Below are positions 17,514-26,367 of a stretch of 55,071 bases of DNA, piece by piece. The stretch comes from Myxococcaceae bacterium. Lineage in GTDB: Bacteria > Myxococcota > Myxococcia > Myxococcales > Myxococcaceae. The position numbers were made by a program, and so were the translations under genes. The stretch's first letter is position 1. The number at the start of each line of letters is the position of its first letter. The notes under the pieces were generated by a model. It ran no database searches. It had not been told where the DNA came from and saw only the letters and a list, made by a program, of their open reading frames with translations. The DNA lies in assembly GCA_019686135.1 (NCBI GenBank), contig JADGHL010000019.1, positions 1 through 55,071 of the forward strand, written 5' to 3'.

Positions 17514-18356
17514 CTATCGCCCGCCGGCGATGCGCCGGACCACCACGCCGGCGGCGGCCATCCCGAACACGCTGGTGACGAACGCGAGCGACCCGTTGAT
17601 CTGCGTGCGGTGATCGCACGTGTGGAACTCGTTCTCGCGCACGCAGACGCAGAGGAAGCCGTCGTGGGCCGCGTCGTAGTTGAGGGGCACCGGGTCGCGG
17701 CACGGTTCGATCGAATACACCGCGGTGATCCCCGTGGGACGGTCGGTCTCGATCCCGTACTTCCGCTTGAGCAGCTTGCGGATGTCCTTGGCGAACGGAT
17801 CCATGTGCGTCTCGCACAAGTCCTCTACCCGGATGCGTGTGGGATCCAGCCGGCCGGCGGCGCCCATCGAGGAGACGACCGGAATGCCGAGGCTCACGCA
17901 GCGGTAGAGCAGGTGCAGCTTCGCCTTCACGTTGTCGATCGCGTCGACCACGTAGTCGAAGCCGCCTTCCGCGGGCAAAAGCTGTTCGGCGAGCTCGGCG
18001 CGGTAGAACTCCTTCACCGCGGTGACCTTCACGTCCGGGTTGATCTGCCGGCAGCGCTGCGCCATCAGCTCGGCCTTCGGCTTACCGACGGTGGAGACCA
18101 TCGCGTGGAGCTGGCGGTTGCAGTTGGTGACGCAGACGTCGTCGTGGTCCACCAGCACCAGCTCGCCCACGCCGCTGCGCACCAGGCCTTCGACCGCGTA
18201 GCTGCCGACCCCGCCGAGGCCGAAGACGATCACCTTCGCCCGCGCGAGTCGCTGCATGCCTTCGTCGCCCAGCAGCCGCCCGGCGCGATCGAACCGGCGG
18301 TGCAGCTTGAACGGTTTGGCAATGGGGGCGTCCATGTCGAAGAACTCCGAACGCAT
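17514..18356 (-). CDS. tcdA: tRNA threonylcarbamoyladenosine dehydratase (TcdA/CsdL-like)
   Basis: A 280-residue E1-like (ThiF/HesA family) enzyme. It uses ATP to cyclise t6A37 of tRNA to the hydantoin form ct6A. The nucleotide-binding motif is GLGGVGSYAVEGLVRSG, followed by VDHDDVCVTNCNRQ with the Arg finger, then DYVVDAIDNVKAK. The C terminus has FLCVCVREN and QINGSLAFVTSVFGMAAAG as in other TcdA proteins. It lies between tatD and mutY with very short gaps, so these form one operon of DNA and tRNA maintenance functions. Confidence 0.88.
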   Translation of the reverse strand: MRSEFFDMDAPIAKPFKLHRRFDRAGRLLGDEGMQRLARAKVIVFGLGGVGSYAVEGLVRSGVGELVLVDHDDVCVTNCNRQLHAMVSTVGKPKAELMAQRCRQINPDVKVTAVKEFYRAELAEQLLPAEGGFDYVVDAIDNVKAKLHLLYRCVSLGIPVVSSMGAAGRLDPTRIRVEDLCETHMDPFAKDIRKLLKRKYGIETDRPTGITAVYSIEPCRDPVPLNYDAAHDGFLCVCVRENEFHTCDHRTQINGSLAFVTSVFGMAAAGVVVRRIAGGR

Positions 18357-18359
18357 CTT

Positions 18360-19181
18360 CTACAGCGAATCCGTCCCGAACGGCCGCTGGAAGAGCGACC
18401 GGGCCGTCTCGGTCGTCCGCCGGGCGAGCGTCTCGAGATCGATGCCGAGCGCCGCCGCCATCCCTGCCGCCACGTGCGCGACGTACGCGGGTTCGGAGCG
18501 CGCACCGCGGAACGGATGAGGCGCCTGATCCGGCGCGTCGGTCTCCACCAGTAGCCGGTCGAGGGGAATCGCACGGAGCGCGGCGATCGGCTTGCGCGCC
18601 TCCTGGAACGTCACGGGCCCGGCGAAGGAGAAGTAGCAGCCGCGCTGCACGTAGAACTTCGCGAAGTCCACGCCGCCGCTGTAGCTGTGCATCAGCACGC
18701 CGCGCCGGGGCAGGGGAACGGTGGGGTCGCAAAAGAGCGCCACCAGCGCGGGGTGCGCGCGGAGGCAGTGCATCAGCACCGGGAGATCGTGCTTCACCGC
18801 GAGCTCGAGGTGGCGCCGGAGCACGCGCAGCTGCCGCTCGAGCGGGGCGCCGGGGATCGACGGCCCGTCCAGGCCGCACTCGCCCACGGCGCACGCCACG
18901 TTGCGCGCCAACAGCGCATCGAGCCGCTCGAGGTGCAGGTCGTCTTCGCGTTCGTCGATCTCGGGGAGCAGCTGAGGGTGGATGCCGAGGCCGATCTGCA
19001 GCCGCGGATCCTTCGCAGGCCACTCGAGCAAAGCGTTCCAGTCGCGCGGGCCCACGGCGGGGATGACGATTCCGCACACGCCTGCATCCCACGCGCGAGC
19101 CAATACCTCGTCGCGGTCCGGGTCGAACCGCGCGGCATCGAGGTGGCAGTGCGTGTCGACGAACAGGGCCCGGGACGTCAT
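18360..19181 (-). CDS. tatD: TatD-family metal-dependent hydrolase
   Basis: A 273-residue TIM-barrel metallohydrolase of the amidohydrolase superfamily, related to TatD and YcfH 3'-5' exonucleases. N-terminal DTHCHLD binds the first metal pair. AVGECGLDG carries the bridging Glu, LPVLMHCLRA the third-strand His, and VETDAPDQAPHPFRG the catalytic Asp. It is the promoter-proximal gene of the minus-strand operon tatD-tcdA-mutY-DUF2934. TatD proteins act on DNA and have been linked to oxidative DNA repair, which fits the presence of mutY. Confidence 0.88.
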   Translation of the reverse strand: MTSRALFVDTHCHLDAARFDPDRDEVLARAWDAGVCGIVIPAVGPRDWNALLEWPAKDPRLQIGLGIHPQLLPEIDEREDDLHLERLDALLARNVACAVGECGLDGPSIPGAPLERQLRVLRRHLELAVKHDLPVLMHCLRAHPALVALFCDPTVPLPRRGVLMHSYSGGVDFAKFYVQRGCYFSFAGPVTFQEARKPIAALRAIPLDRLLVETDAPDQAPHPFRGARSEPAYVAHVAAGMAAALGIDLETLARRTTETARSLFQRPFGTDSL

Positions 19182-19433
19182 CCGGCCGCGGAGTGTTACC
19201 CGGCTTCCCGCAAGTGCGCGCGCCTTTCAGCACTCAACCAATCCGTGGTGCGCACACGCAACCTGTCCGCGGAGATCACCCCGTTCAGGAGGTTGCCCCG
19301 ATAGACCAGCCGCGCGTCGCTCGAGAGCCGTCCAGACAGCCGCGGCACCGCGGAGAGAGGGGAGAGGGCGGAGAGGGCGGGCCACGCAGACCGGCCGGAC
19401 TGCGCCGGGAGGTAGCGCGCGATCCCTGGTTGA

Positions 19434-19634
19434 TCAACGCACAACGATGCGCCGGCCGAGCGCGCGCGCCATCTCACGCGAGCCGAGGATCCTCGCGGCG
19501 CTCTTCGCGTCGCCACCGGAGACCTCCATCGCCGCGGCGATGAGATCGCCCAGGGTCAGTGTCCGCGCCCGCACGCTCCGGCGAACCGCCGGCATCACGC
19601 GCCGCCCCTGCACCTGATTCGTCGACTTCGCCAT
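19434..19634 (-). CDS. Small basic protein, function unknown
   Basis: A 66-residue protein rich in Arg and Ala. Its C-terminal half (LTLGDLIAAAMEVSGGDAKS, then ARILGSREMARALGRRI) looks like a helix-turn-helix-sized helical segment, but no family is recognised. The start is supported by a perfect GGAGGT Shine-Dalgarno seven bases upstream of the ATG. The gene stands alone between tatD and the TonB-dependent receptor gene, with which it is divergent. Confidence 0.6.
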   Translation of the reverse strand: MAKSTNQVQGRRVMPAVRRSVRARTLTLGDLIAAAMEVSGGDAKSAARILGSREMARALGRRIVVR

Positions 19635-19872
19635 GGGCTCGACCTCCGTGTGGCTCCCGGGAGGACGGCCAAGCATCCAGCGTGCCGGGGCTGATGCGCG
19701 CGGTGCGCCAGAGGAGAGCGGCGGGCGACCAACTTCGCTCGGACGGCCCGGGGCGGCGTTCGTTTTTTCAGGCTGGCTGGTGAGCACTGCAGGCAGGCGG
19801 ATCCCCTCGCCTTTGTTGCGGGATCGTGTCTGTATTTTTTCGTGGTCCGGCCGTGGGCTAAAAGCGCTGGTC
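19635..19872. other. Divergent upstream region between the small basic protein and the receptor operon
   Basis: Contains the Shine-Dalgarno of the minus-strand small gene at its left end. At 19827-19851 there is a T-rich patch (CTGTATTTTTTCGTGG) unlike the surrounding GC-rich sequence, plausibly part of the receptor operon's promoter. No confident -10/-35 pair is visible. The open frame upstream of 19873 in the receptor frame lacks signal-peptide character. Confidence 0.4.
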
Positions 19873-22563
19873 GTGGCGCGTGGGCCTCTGTCGCTGTCGC
19901 TTCTGCCGTGGGTTTTCGTCCTGTGCGCCGCGCCGCTCCCCACGTGGGCCTATGAAGGCGCCGTCCGGCACGACGAGCCCGCCGACGCGGGCATCCACGT
20001 CCCGGTGCTGACGCGCGCTCCCGAGCTCCTGCACTTCGTCGACGCCGTCTACCCCGAGGAGGCGAAGGCGCTGCAGCTCGACGCGTCGGTGAAGATGGCG
20101 ATCACCATCGGCGCGGACGGCAGCGTCACCGACGTCCAGGTGCTCGAGCCCGCCGGGCACGGCTTCGACGAGGCGGCGGTCGCGGCGGTCAAGCAGTTCC
20201 AGTTCTCGCCGGCCGAGGTGGATGGCGTCCCTGCGCCGGTGCAGATTGAGTACGTCTACAACTTCCGGTTCACGCTGCCGCCGGACGCCGGCACTCCGGA
20301 GACCGACGGCGGCGTGGCCGTCGACGCGGGCGTCCCCACCTCCACGCTGACCGGCCAGCTCATCGCCCGCGGCAGCCGCCACCGCGTGCAGGCGGCCCTC
20401 GTGCGCTGCGGGGACGATCCGGACGCTGCCGAAGCGCTCAGCGACGAGGACGGCCGGTTCACGCTGGTCACGTCCGCCGGCGGCTGCGACGTCAAGGTGG
20501 CGGCCAATGGCTTTCAGCTCTTCCAGACGCACGAGGAGCTGCCGCCGAACGGGACGCTGGAGGTGCGCTACTTCCTCATGCCCGAGGTGGTCGGCTACCA
20601 GACGGTGGTGCGCGGCCAGCGCGAGAAGAAGGAGGTCGTCCGCCGCACGCTCGAGCGCCAGGAGCTGCAGAAGGTCCCCGGCACGTTCGGCGACCCGGTG
20701 CGGGTGATACAGAACTTCCCCGGCGTGGCGCGGATGCCGTTCGGCCTGGGGCAGCTCATCGTCCGCGGCGCCGCGCCGGACGACACCAAGACGATGTTCG
20801 ACGGCGTGGAGATCCCGCTTCTGTTCCACCTGGGCGGCGGTCCCTCGGTGGTCAACGCCGAGTTCCTCGACCGGGTGGACTTTTATCCGGGCGGTTTCGG
20901 CTCCCGCTACGGACGGGCGATCGGCGGCATCGTGGATGTGGCCACGCGCAAGGGCGCCTCCGACACCTGGCACGGCTCGGTGAAGGTGGACCTGCTCGAC
21001 ACCAGCGTCTTCCTCGAGGCCCCGGTGGTGGACGGCGTGTCCGCTGCGGTGGCCGCGCGACGCTCGTACGTCGACGCGCTGCTGCCGTTCGTGCTCCCCG
21101 AGGATCCGGAGGGCGGCACGCTTCTGGTGCTGCCCCGCTACTGGGACTACCAGGTGCGCGTCGACTTCGGCGCGAAGCGTGGCGAGGATCTCGTCCCCGG
21201 GCGGCCGCAGAACCGCTTCTACGTGATGGCCTTCGGGTCCGACGACACGCTCCAGGTGGTCGCCACCGGCGGCGGACGCAACCGCGACGTGTCGCTCGAC
21301 GTGGAGACGCTGTTCCACCGGATGAAGGGGGATTGGACCTGGCGCTTCGGAAAGATGACCTCGGTGTTCGCGCCGTATGCCGGGTACGACAAGGCGGGGC
21401 TGGCGTTCGGAGAGGCCGATCTCGATCTGGACCGCTACAACCTCGGCGCGCGCGAGGACTTCGAGCTCGACCTCGACGAGCACTTGGTGATGCGCGCCGG
21501 GTTCGACCTCCAATTCCAGCACCTCGTGGCCCACGGCGAGGTGCCGGTGGTCTCCGGCTTTCAGGTCCGGGGCTGGCCGGGCGCGGAGCCGAAGACCGAG
21601 ATGGAGGACTTCGAACGGACCTTCAACGCGTTCGACGGCGCGGGCTACCTCGAGGCGGATCTGAAGTTCGGGCCGTTCTCCATCACGCCGGGGATCCGCG
21701 CCAGCCAGTCGCGGATCCACGGCCAGTACCGCCACATGGAGGAGCCGCGGCTCTTCGTGCGCTTCCAGCCGACCGACCGCTTCGCGCTCAAGGCGTCCGC
21801 AGGGCTCTACACCCAGCCGCCGGATGCGGCCACGCTCGAGCCGGCCCCGCTGGGCTCACCCTTTCTGGTGCACGAGAAGGCGTTCCAGACCTCGCTCGGC
21901 TTCGAGCAGCGCTTCACCGACGCGATCCACCTCGACGTCACCGGGTACTACAACCGCCGGTACGACCTCATCGTCTCGCCTGGTCCCATCGAGGTCCACC
22001 CCGACGGCAGCCGCGAGGAGTTCCAGTACGCCAACGAAGGGCTGGGGCGCGCCTACGGGCTCGAGGTGCTGCTGCGTCACGACATCACCGAGCGCTTCTT
22101 CGGGTGGATCGCCTACACGCTCAACCGCAGCGAGGCTCGGCGTGCCGGCAGTCCGCGCGACTACGTGCTCACCAGCTTCGACCAGACGCACATCCTCACC
22201 GCGGTGGGGAGCTACCGGCTGCCGTGGGGCTTCGAAGTGGGCGCGCGCTTCCGCTACGTCACCGGTTCGCCGACCACGCCGCTCGTGCACGAGTACGACC
22301 AGTACAGCGCGGAGACCAACCGTTTCCGCGTGGCGCGGGGCGAACCGAACTCCGTCCGCCAGCCGCCGTTCCACCAGCTCGATCTGAGGATCGACAAGAA
22401 CTGGCTGTTCGAGAGCTGGACGCTGGACACCTATGTCGACGTGCAGAACGTCTACAACGCGCAGAACGTCGAGGCGACGTACACGGACTACCGCGGCCGG
22501 GTCGAATACGAGGTCCCGGGGATTCCCATCCTCCCGGTGATCGGCGTGAAGGGGACGTTCTGA
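19873..22563 (+). CDS. TonB-dependent receptor with N-terminal TonB C-terminal-like domain
   Basis: About 896 residues from the GTG at 19873, which places a signal peptide at the start (GPLSLSLLPWVFVLCAAPLP). Then a TonB_C domain (about 55-132: VYPEEAKALQLDASVKMAIT, then VTDVQVLEPAGHGFDEAAV), a carboxypeptidase-regulatory-like domain (about 157-236), a plug (about 256-360: VRVIQNFPGVARMPFGLGQL) and a long beta-barrel ending in Phe (VKGTF). It is an outer-membrane transporter for an unknown ligand; receptors fused to a TonB domain occur in myxobacteria. The start is uncertain because the frame is open further upstream. Its stop overlaps the next ATG by one base (TGATG). Confidence 0.88.
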   Translation: MARGPLSLSLLPWVFVLCAAPLPTWAYEGAVRHDEPADAGIHVPVLTRAPELLHFVDAVYPEEAKALQLDASVKMAITIGADGSVTDVQVLEPAGHGFDEAAVAAVKQFQFSPAEVDGVPAPVQIEYVYNFRFTLPPDAGTPETDGGVAVDAGVPTSTLTGQLIARGSRHRVQAALVRCGDDPDAAEALSDEDGRFTLVTSAGGCDVKVAANGFQLFQTHEELPPNGTLEVRYFLMPEVVGYQTVVRGQREKKEVVRRTLERQELQKVPGTFGDPVRVIQNFPGVARMPFGLGQLIVRGAAPDDTKTMFDGVEIPLLFHLGGGPSVVNAEFLDRVDFYPGGFGSRYGRAIGGIVDVATRKGASDTWHGSVKVDLLDTSVFLEAPVVDGVSAAVAARRSYVDALLPFVLPEDPEGGTLLVLPRYWDYQVRVDFGAKRGEDLVPGRPQNRFYVMAFGSDDTLQVVATGGGRNRDVSLDVETLFHRMKGDWTWRFGKMTSVFAPYAGYDKAGLAFGEADLDLDRYNLGAREDFELDLDEHLVMRAGFDLQFQHLVAHGEVPVVSGFQVRGWPGAEPKTEMEDFERTFNAFDGAGYLEADLKFGPFSITPGIRASQSRIHGQYRHMEEPRLFVRFQPTDRFALKASAGLYTQPPDAATLEPAPLGSPFLVHEKAFQTSLGFEQRFTDAIHLDVTGYYNRRYDLIVSPGPIEVHPDGSREEFQYANEGLGRAYGLEVLLRHDITERFFGWIAYTLNRSEARRAGSPRDYVLTSFDQTHILTAVGSYRLPWGFEVGARFRYVTGSPTTPLVHEYDQYSAETNRFRVARGEPNSVRQPPFHQLDLRIDKNWLFESWTLDTYVDVQNVYNAQNVEATYTDYRGRVEYEVPGIPILPVIGVKGTF

Positions 22564-23564
22564 TGACGCGCCTTCGACTCATCGTCGTCGCGGTCGGTGC
22601 GCTCACGCTGGTGGCCTGCGTGGGGCCGGAGGACCGGCCGTCGAAGGTCCACGACCTCCGCGTGCTCGGCGTCCGGACCGATCCGCCCGAGCTGATGGCC
22701 CCCGCCTGCATCTTCGACGTCTCCGCGGCCCAGGGGCCCCTCGTTCAGCAGGCGTTCACGATCTGGTCCACGCCGATCCGGTACACCGCCCTCATCGCCG
22801 ATCCCGCCGGAAACGGCCGGGAGATCTCCTGGGAGCTGTGGACCTGCGCGGATCCGGGCGATCGCACCTGTTCGAACGAGGGCGATCCGCGCTTCCGGCT
22901 GGGCGGTGGCGTCACCGTCGGCGGCGAGCTCGTGGTGGAGCAGCTGCCGCTCGGATTGACCGGCGTGGACATCGACCGGCTCGCCAACGGCGATCCCTCC
23001 GGTGCGCTGCTCTTCGAAGTGCTGCAGCGCGATCCGTACAAGGGCTTCGATTCCATCCGCGTCCCGCTCAACCTCCACGTGAAGGCCGGGGACGAGGAGA
23101 TCTGGGCGCAGAAGCTCGTCCCGTACTCCTGCAACTACTTCCCGAAGGCCGAGGGAGCGCCCGGCCCGACGATGCGTCCGAACGTCCAGCCCGAGCTGCC
23201 GGGCGTCACCATCGACGGGAAGCCGTGGCGAGAGGACGAAGTCGTCGCGCTCACCGGGCCGGGGCCGTTCGTCGCCGAGCCCCTCCCGTACGAGGACCTC
23301 GAGGAGAACTTCGTGCGGCCCAGCTTCCAGCTCGAACCCGTGGAGACGAAAGAGAGCTGGAAGGTTGCCTGGTACGCCGATCTCGGCTTCTTCTCGCCGG
23401 AGGAGTCGGGCGGAGCGAACCTCGGCGGCGTGGAGGAACGGGTGCGATCGGAGTGGTCGCCGGGGAGCACCGCCACCGAGAAGGACGTGACGTTCTGGTT
23501 CGTGGTGCGGGATGGGCGTGGCGGACAATCGTGGCTGACGCGCCACGCACACTGGAGGCCCTGA
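22563..23564 (+). CDS. Putative lipoprotein encoded with the TonB-dependent receptor
   Basis: 333 residues with a lipobox LVAC (Cys19) and a beta-rich mature part. I recognise no family. The gene overlaps the receptor gene by one base at its start and the next gene by one base at its end, so translation of all three is coupled. By analogy with SusC/SusD-type pairs it could be a surface partner of the receptor, but the sequence does not resemble SusD; this is a context inference only. It is rich in Pro/Gly turns, with several Cys (DRTCSNEG, YSCNYF) that might form disulfides. Confidence 0.75.
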   Translation: MTRLRLIVVAVGALTLVACVGPEDRPSKVHDLRVLGVRTDPPELMAPACIFDVSAAQGPLVQQAFTIWSTPIRYTALIADPAGNGREISWELWTCADPGDRTCSNEGDPRFRLGGGVTVGGELVVEQLPLGLTGVDIDRLANGDPSGALLFEVLQRDPYKGFDSIRVPLNLHVKAGDEEIWAQKLVPYSCNYFPKAEGAPGPTMRPNVQPELPGVTIDGKPWREDEVVALTGPGPFVAEPLPYEDLEENFVRPSFQLEPVETKESWKVAWYADLGFFSPEESGGANLGGVEERVRSEWSPGSTATEKDVTFWFVVRDGRGGQSWLTRHAHWRP

Positions 23565-24625
23565 TGGCGCAGACCCTCTGCCCGGCCTGCGGACACAGTC
23601 CCATCCCCGAAGGAGCCGAGGAGTGCCCGGTCTGCCAGGAGCCCTTCGCCTTTCTGCCCACGCACAAGAAGGCGAAGAACCGCTTCATCGATCGCCACGC
23701 CAGCGAGGAGAGCGAGGCCACGATCTTCGGCGGCGCGGTGACCGGCGAGGTGTCCGCGCACCCGTACCCGGCGGCGGTGGTCCTGTTCGCCGGCGCGGCG
23801 ATCTGGTTCCTCCGTGCATCGGGCATCGTCGGCAGCTTCCAGTCGCCCGGCTGGCTCTATGGCGTGGTCGCCGCGGATCTGCTCGTCGCGCTCGTGCTCA
23901 TCCTCAACCTCGGCCCGGCGCGGGCGATCGCCCAGTTGGCGATGATCGGCCAGCTCGGGTTGACGCTGTGGCTGGCGCGCGGCGCGCTTTGGGCGCCCAT
24001 GCACCTCGCGTTCGCGGGGCACGCGGCGTTCGCGTTGTTGATGGTCGTCGGCGAACCGGGACGGGCACGGCGGACGATGGGCCTGGTGCTCGGGCTGGTG
24101 TGCGCCGGCGCGGCTTCGGCGTGGATGGCGCTGGGTGCACCACCGCAGGCGGCAGCGATGGGCCCGCGCGAAAAGCTCGCCGCCCCCGGCGCCGGTTTCA
24201 CGCTGCTTCTGCCGCCGGAGTGGACCAGCGCAAAGCCGGCCCAGCTCACCGCGCACCTCAAGCTGCCCCCGCCCACGCTCTCGGCCACCACCGCCGGGTT
24301 CGCCAGCAACGCAGCGCGCGCGGTCGGCCTCGTGGTGGTGCGCAACGATCCGAAGGCCCAGCTGATCGGCACCTGCCAGACACTTCATCAGGATCTCGGC
24401 GGCACCAACACGCCGAGGCCGATCAGCCACCGGGCGCCGGACGCGTTCGGCGGCGCCGCCGCGGTCTACGAGCTGCGCACCTTCTCCGGCGCCACCGGGC
24501 TTCTGGCGTGCAGCAAGCTGGAGGACGGACGCTTCGTCGCGCTCGCGGTGCTCTCGGTCAACCCCGATGCAGAGGCGGGAGCGCGGGCGTTCGACGACGT
24601 GGGCGCGGGGCTGTCGTTGCAGTAA
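23564..24625 (+). CDS. Zinc-ribbon integral membrane protein
   Basis: 353 residues. The N terminus is a zinc ribbon with two CxxC knuckles (CPACGHSPIPEGAEECPVC). After a charged linker there are about four to five hydrophobic segments (residues about 68-205, including AAVVLFAGAAIWFLRASGIV and VVAADLLVALVLILNLGPA). A C-terminal soluble domain of about 150 residues follows (FTLLLPPEWTSAKPAQLTAH, later AVYELRTFSGATGLLACSKL) and is likely on the outer face. No known family. Its ATG overlaps the stop of the lipoprotein by one base, so it belongs to the receptor operon. Confidence 0.75.
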   Translation: MAQTLCPACGHSPIPEGAEECPVCQEPFAFLPTHKKAKNRFIDRHASEESEATIFGGAVTGEVSAHPYPAAVVLFAGAAIWFLRASGIVGSFQSPGWLYGVVAADLLVALVLILNLGPARAIAQLAMIGQLGLTLWLARGALWAPMHLAFAGHAAFALLMVVGEPGRARRTMGLVLGLVCAGAASAWMALGAPPQAAAMGPREKLAAPGAGFTLLLPPEWTSAKPAQLTAHLKLPPPTLSATTAGFASNAARAVGLVVVRNDPKAQLIGTCQTLHQDLGGTNTPRPISHRAPDAFGGAAAVYELRTFSGATGLLACSKLEDGRFVALAVLSVNPDAEAGARAFDDVGAGLSLQ

Positions 24626-24634
24626 GAGGCGCCC

Positions 24635-25591
24635 ATGCGCCTCAAGATCCTGTTCCACGACAACTGCTTCGACGGTGCCGCCAGCGCGGCGGTCTTCACC
24701 CGCTTTTACCTGGAGCGCATCAACAAGGACGCCACCGTCGAGTACCAGGGCCTGGCCCACAAGGCCGGTGGCGCTGCGATCGACGAGGGCGTCTTCACCG
24801 GCGACGAGAACGCGATCGTCGACTTCCGCTACTCGCAGAGCCCGAAGCTGACCTGGTGGTTCGACCACCACGTGAGTGCCTTCCAGCAGCCGGGCGACGA
24901 AGCGCACTTCAGGGCCGATCGGAGCGGCCGCAAGTTCCACGACCCCACGCGCAAGAGCAACACCTGCTTCCTCGCCGACACGGTGCGGGAGAAGTTCGGC
25001 TTCGATCCGTCGCCGATGGCCGAGCTCCTCGAGTGGGCGGAGCTGATCGACGGCGCGCAGTTCGAGTCGCCGCGTCAGGCGGTGGAGCTCAAGGAGCCCG
25101 CGCTGCAGGTCATGACGGTGCTGGAGGCCACGCGAGATCCGGAGGTGGTCAAGCGGATCATCCGCGAGATGCAGACGCGGCCCCTGGAGGAGATCGCCCG
25201 GCAGCCGTACGTGGCCGACTTGTTCCGGCAGATCTACGCGAAGCACCAGCAGAACATCGAGGTCGTCCGCGCGAAGGCGAAGCTGGAGCAGGGGGTCGTG
25301 TTCTTCGACGTCGCCGACGAAGGGCTCGACTCCATCAACAAGTTCATCTCCTACTACCTGTACCCGGACGCGGCGTACACGGTGTGGGTGGGCAAAAGCG
25401 CCGCGCGGTCCAAGGTGTCGATCGGCTCCAACCCGTGGCACCCCGAGCTCCGCCGGCACGATCTCTCGAAGCTGGCGGAACGGTACGGCGGCGGCGGGCA
25501 TCCAGTGGTGGCGGCGATCAGCTTCTCTGCGGCCGATTTGCCGAAGGCGCGCGCAGCGGCGGCGGACATCCTCGCCCAGCTGCGCGGCTGA
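24635..25591 (+). CDS. DHH-family phosphoesterase
   Basis: 318 residues. DHH and DHHA1 domains are present: N-terminal ILFHDNCFDGAASAAVF with metal ligands, TWWFDHHVSAF (the DHH motif), and the substrate-binding RYGGGGHPVVAA of DHHA1 near the C terminus. The family includes RecJ-like exonucleases, nano-RNases and cyclic dinucleotide phosphodiesterases; the substrate cannot be told from sequence alone. The gene starts 9 bases after the zinc-ribbon membrane protein gene and may be transcribed with it. It is convergent with maf. Confidence 0.85.
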   Translation: MRLKILFHDNCFDGAASAAVFTRFYLERINKDATVEYQGLAHKAGGAAIDEGVFTGDENAIVDFRYSQSPKLTWWFDHHVSAFQQPGDEAHFRADRSGRKFHDPTRKSNTCFLADTVREKFGFDPSPMAELLEWAELIDGAQFESPRQAVELKEPALQVMTVLEATRDPEVVKRIIREMQTRPLEEIARQPYVADLFRQIYAKHQQNIEVVRAKAKLEQGVVFFDVADEGLDSINKFISYYLYPDAAYTVWVGKSAARSKVSIGSNPWHPELRRHDLSKLAERYGGGGHPVVAAISFSAADLPKARAAAADILAQLRG

Positions 25592-25596
25592 GCGGA

Positions 25597-26196
25597 TCAG
25601 AAGAAGACGACGCCCGCGCCGCGCAGCATCCGGATGAGCCGCACCATCGGCAGCCCCATCACGCCGGTGCGGTCGCCCTCGATGTTCCGGAACAGCGCCT
25701 GACCGCGCCCTTCGACGCGGTAGCCGCCCGCGCAGCCCTGCCACTCGCCGGTGTCGAGGTAGCGCTCCAGTTCGTCCTCGGTGAGCGCGTAGAGCTCGAG
25801 CGTCGCCACGTCGACCTCCACGTCGGCGCCGTGCGGCACGGTGGGGCCGATGAGGCACAGGCCGGTGACGATCTCATGCCGGCGTCCGCTCAGCCGCCGA
25901 AGCTGGGCGCGCGCCTGGTCGCGATTCTGCGGTTTGCCGAGCGCCTCTCCGTCCAGGCACACCAGCTGATCGCTGCCGATCACCAACGCCCCCGGTGCCC
26001 GCCGGGCCACCGCCTCCGCCTTGCGCCGCGCCAGGAGCTGCACTGCTTCGCGCACCCCGGTGCCGGGCGGGACGTGTTCGTCCACTCCGGGAGCTTCCGC
26101 GCGCCAGGGGATCCCCAGCGACTGCATCAACGCGCGGCGCGCCGGCGAGGTGGACGCGAGCACCAACTCCGGCTGGTTCGGGGTCGTCGTGGTCAT
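25597..26196 (-). CDS. Maf-like nucleoside triphosphate pyrophosphatase
   Basis: A 199-residue Maf/Ham1-fold enzyme that hydrolyses NTPs such as dTTP or UTP, or modified nucleotides, to NMP plus pyrophosphate. Landmarks: N-terminal LVLASTSPARRALMQSLGI, the metal-binding Glu of VDEHVPPG, VIGSDQLVCLDGEALGKPQN, HEIVTGLCLIG, and GYRVEGRGQALFRNIEGD. The ATG has a CAGGA Shine-Dalgarno. It is convergent with the DHH gene 5 bases away. Confidence 0.88.
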   Translation of the reverse strand: MTTTTPNQPELVLASTSPARRALMQSLGIPWRAEAPGVDEHVPPGTGVREAVQLLARRKAEAVARRAPGALVIGSDQLVCLDGEALGKPQNRDQARAQLRRLSGRRHEIVTGLCLIGPTVPHGADVEVDVATLELYALTEDELERYLDTGEWQGCAGGYRVEGRGQALFRNIEGDRTGVMGLPMVRLIRMLRGAGVVFF

Positions 26197-26367
26197 GGCG
26201 CGATCCTGTTTTCAAACACGTGAGAGACGCGGAAACAGGCGGTTTTCCGCCTCCGGAGCCGCCTCCGTCCACAGTCGTATCAACGCGATTTGCGCGTTGT
26301 CGGGGCAGGTGACGATGCTCACCTTGTCACGGCTCGTCAGGTCACGCACAGCGCAACGGAGGCGCCC

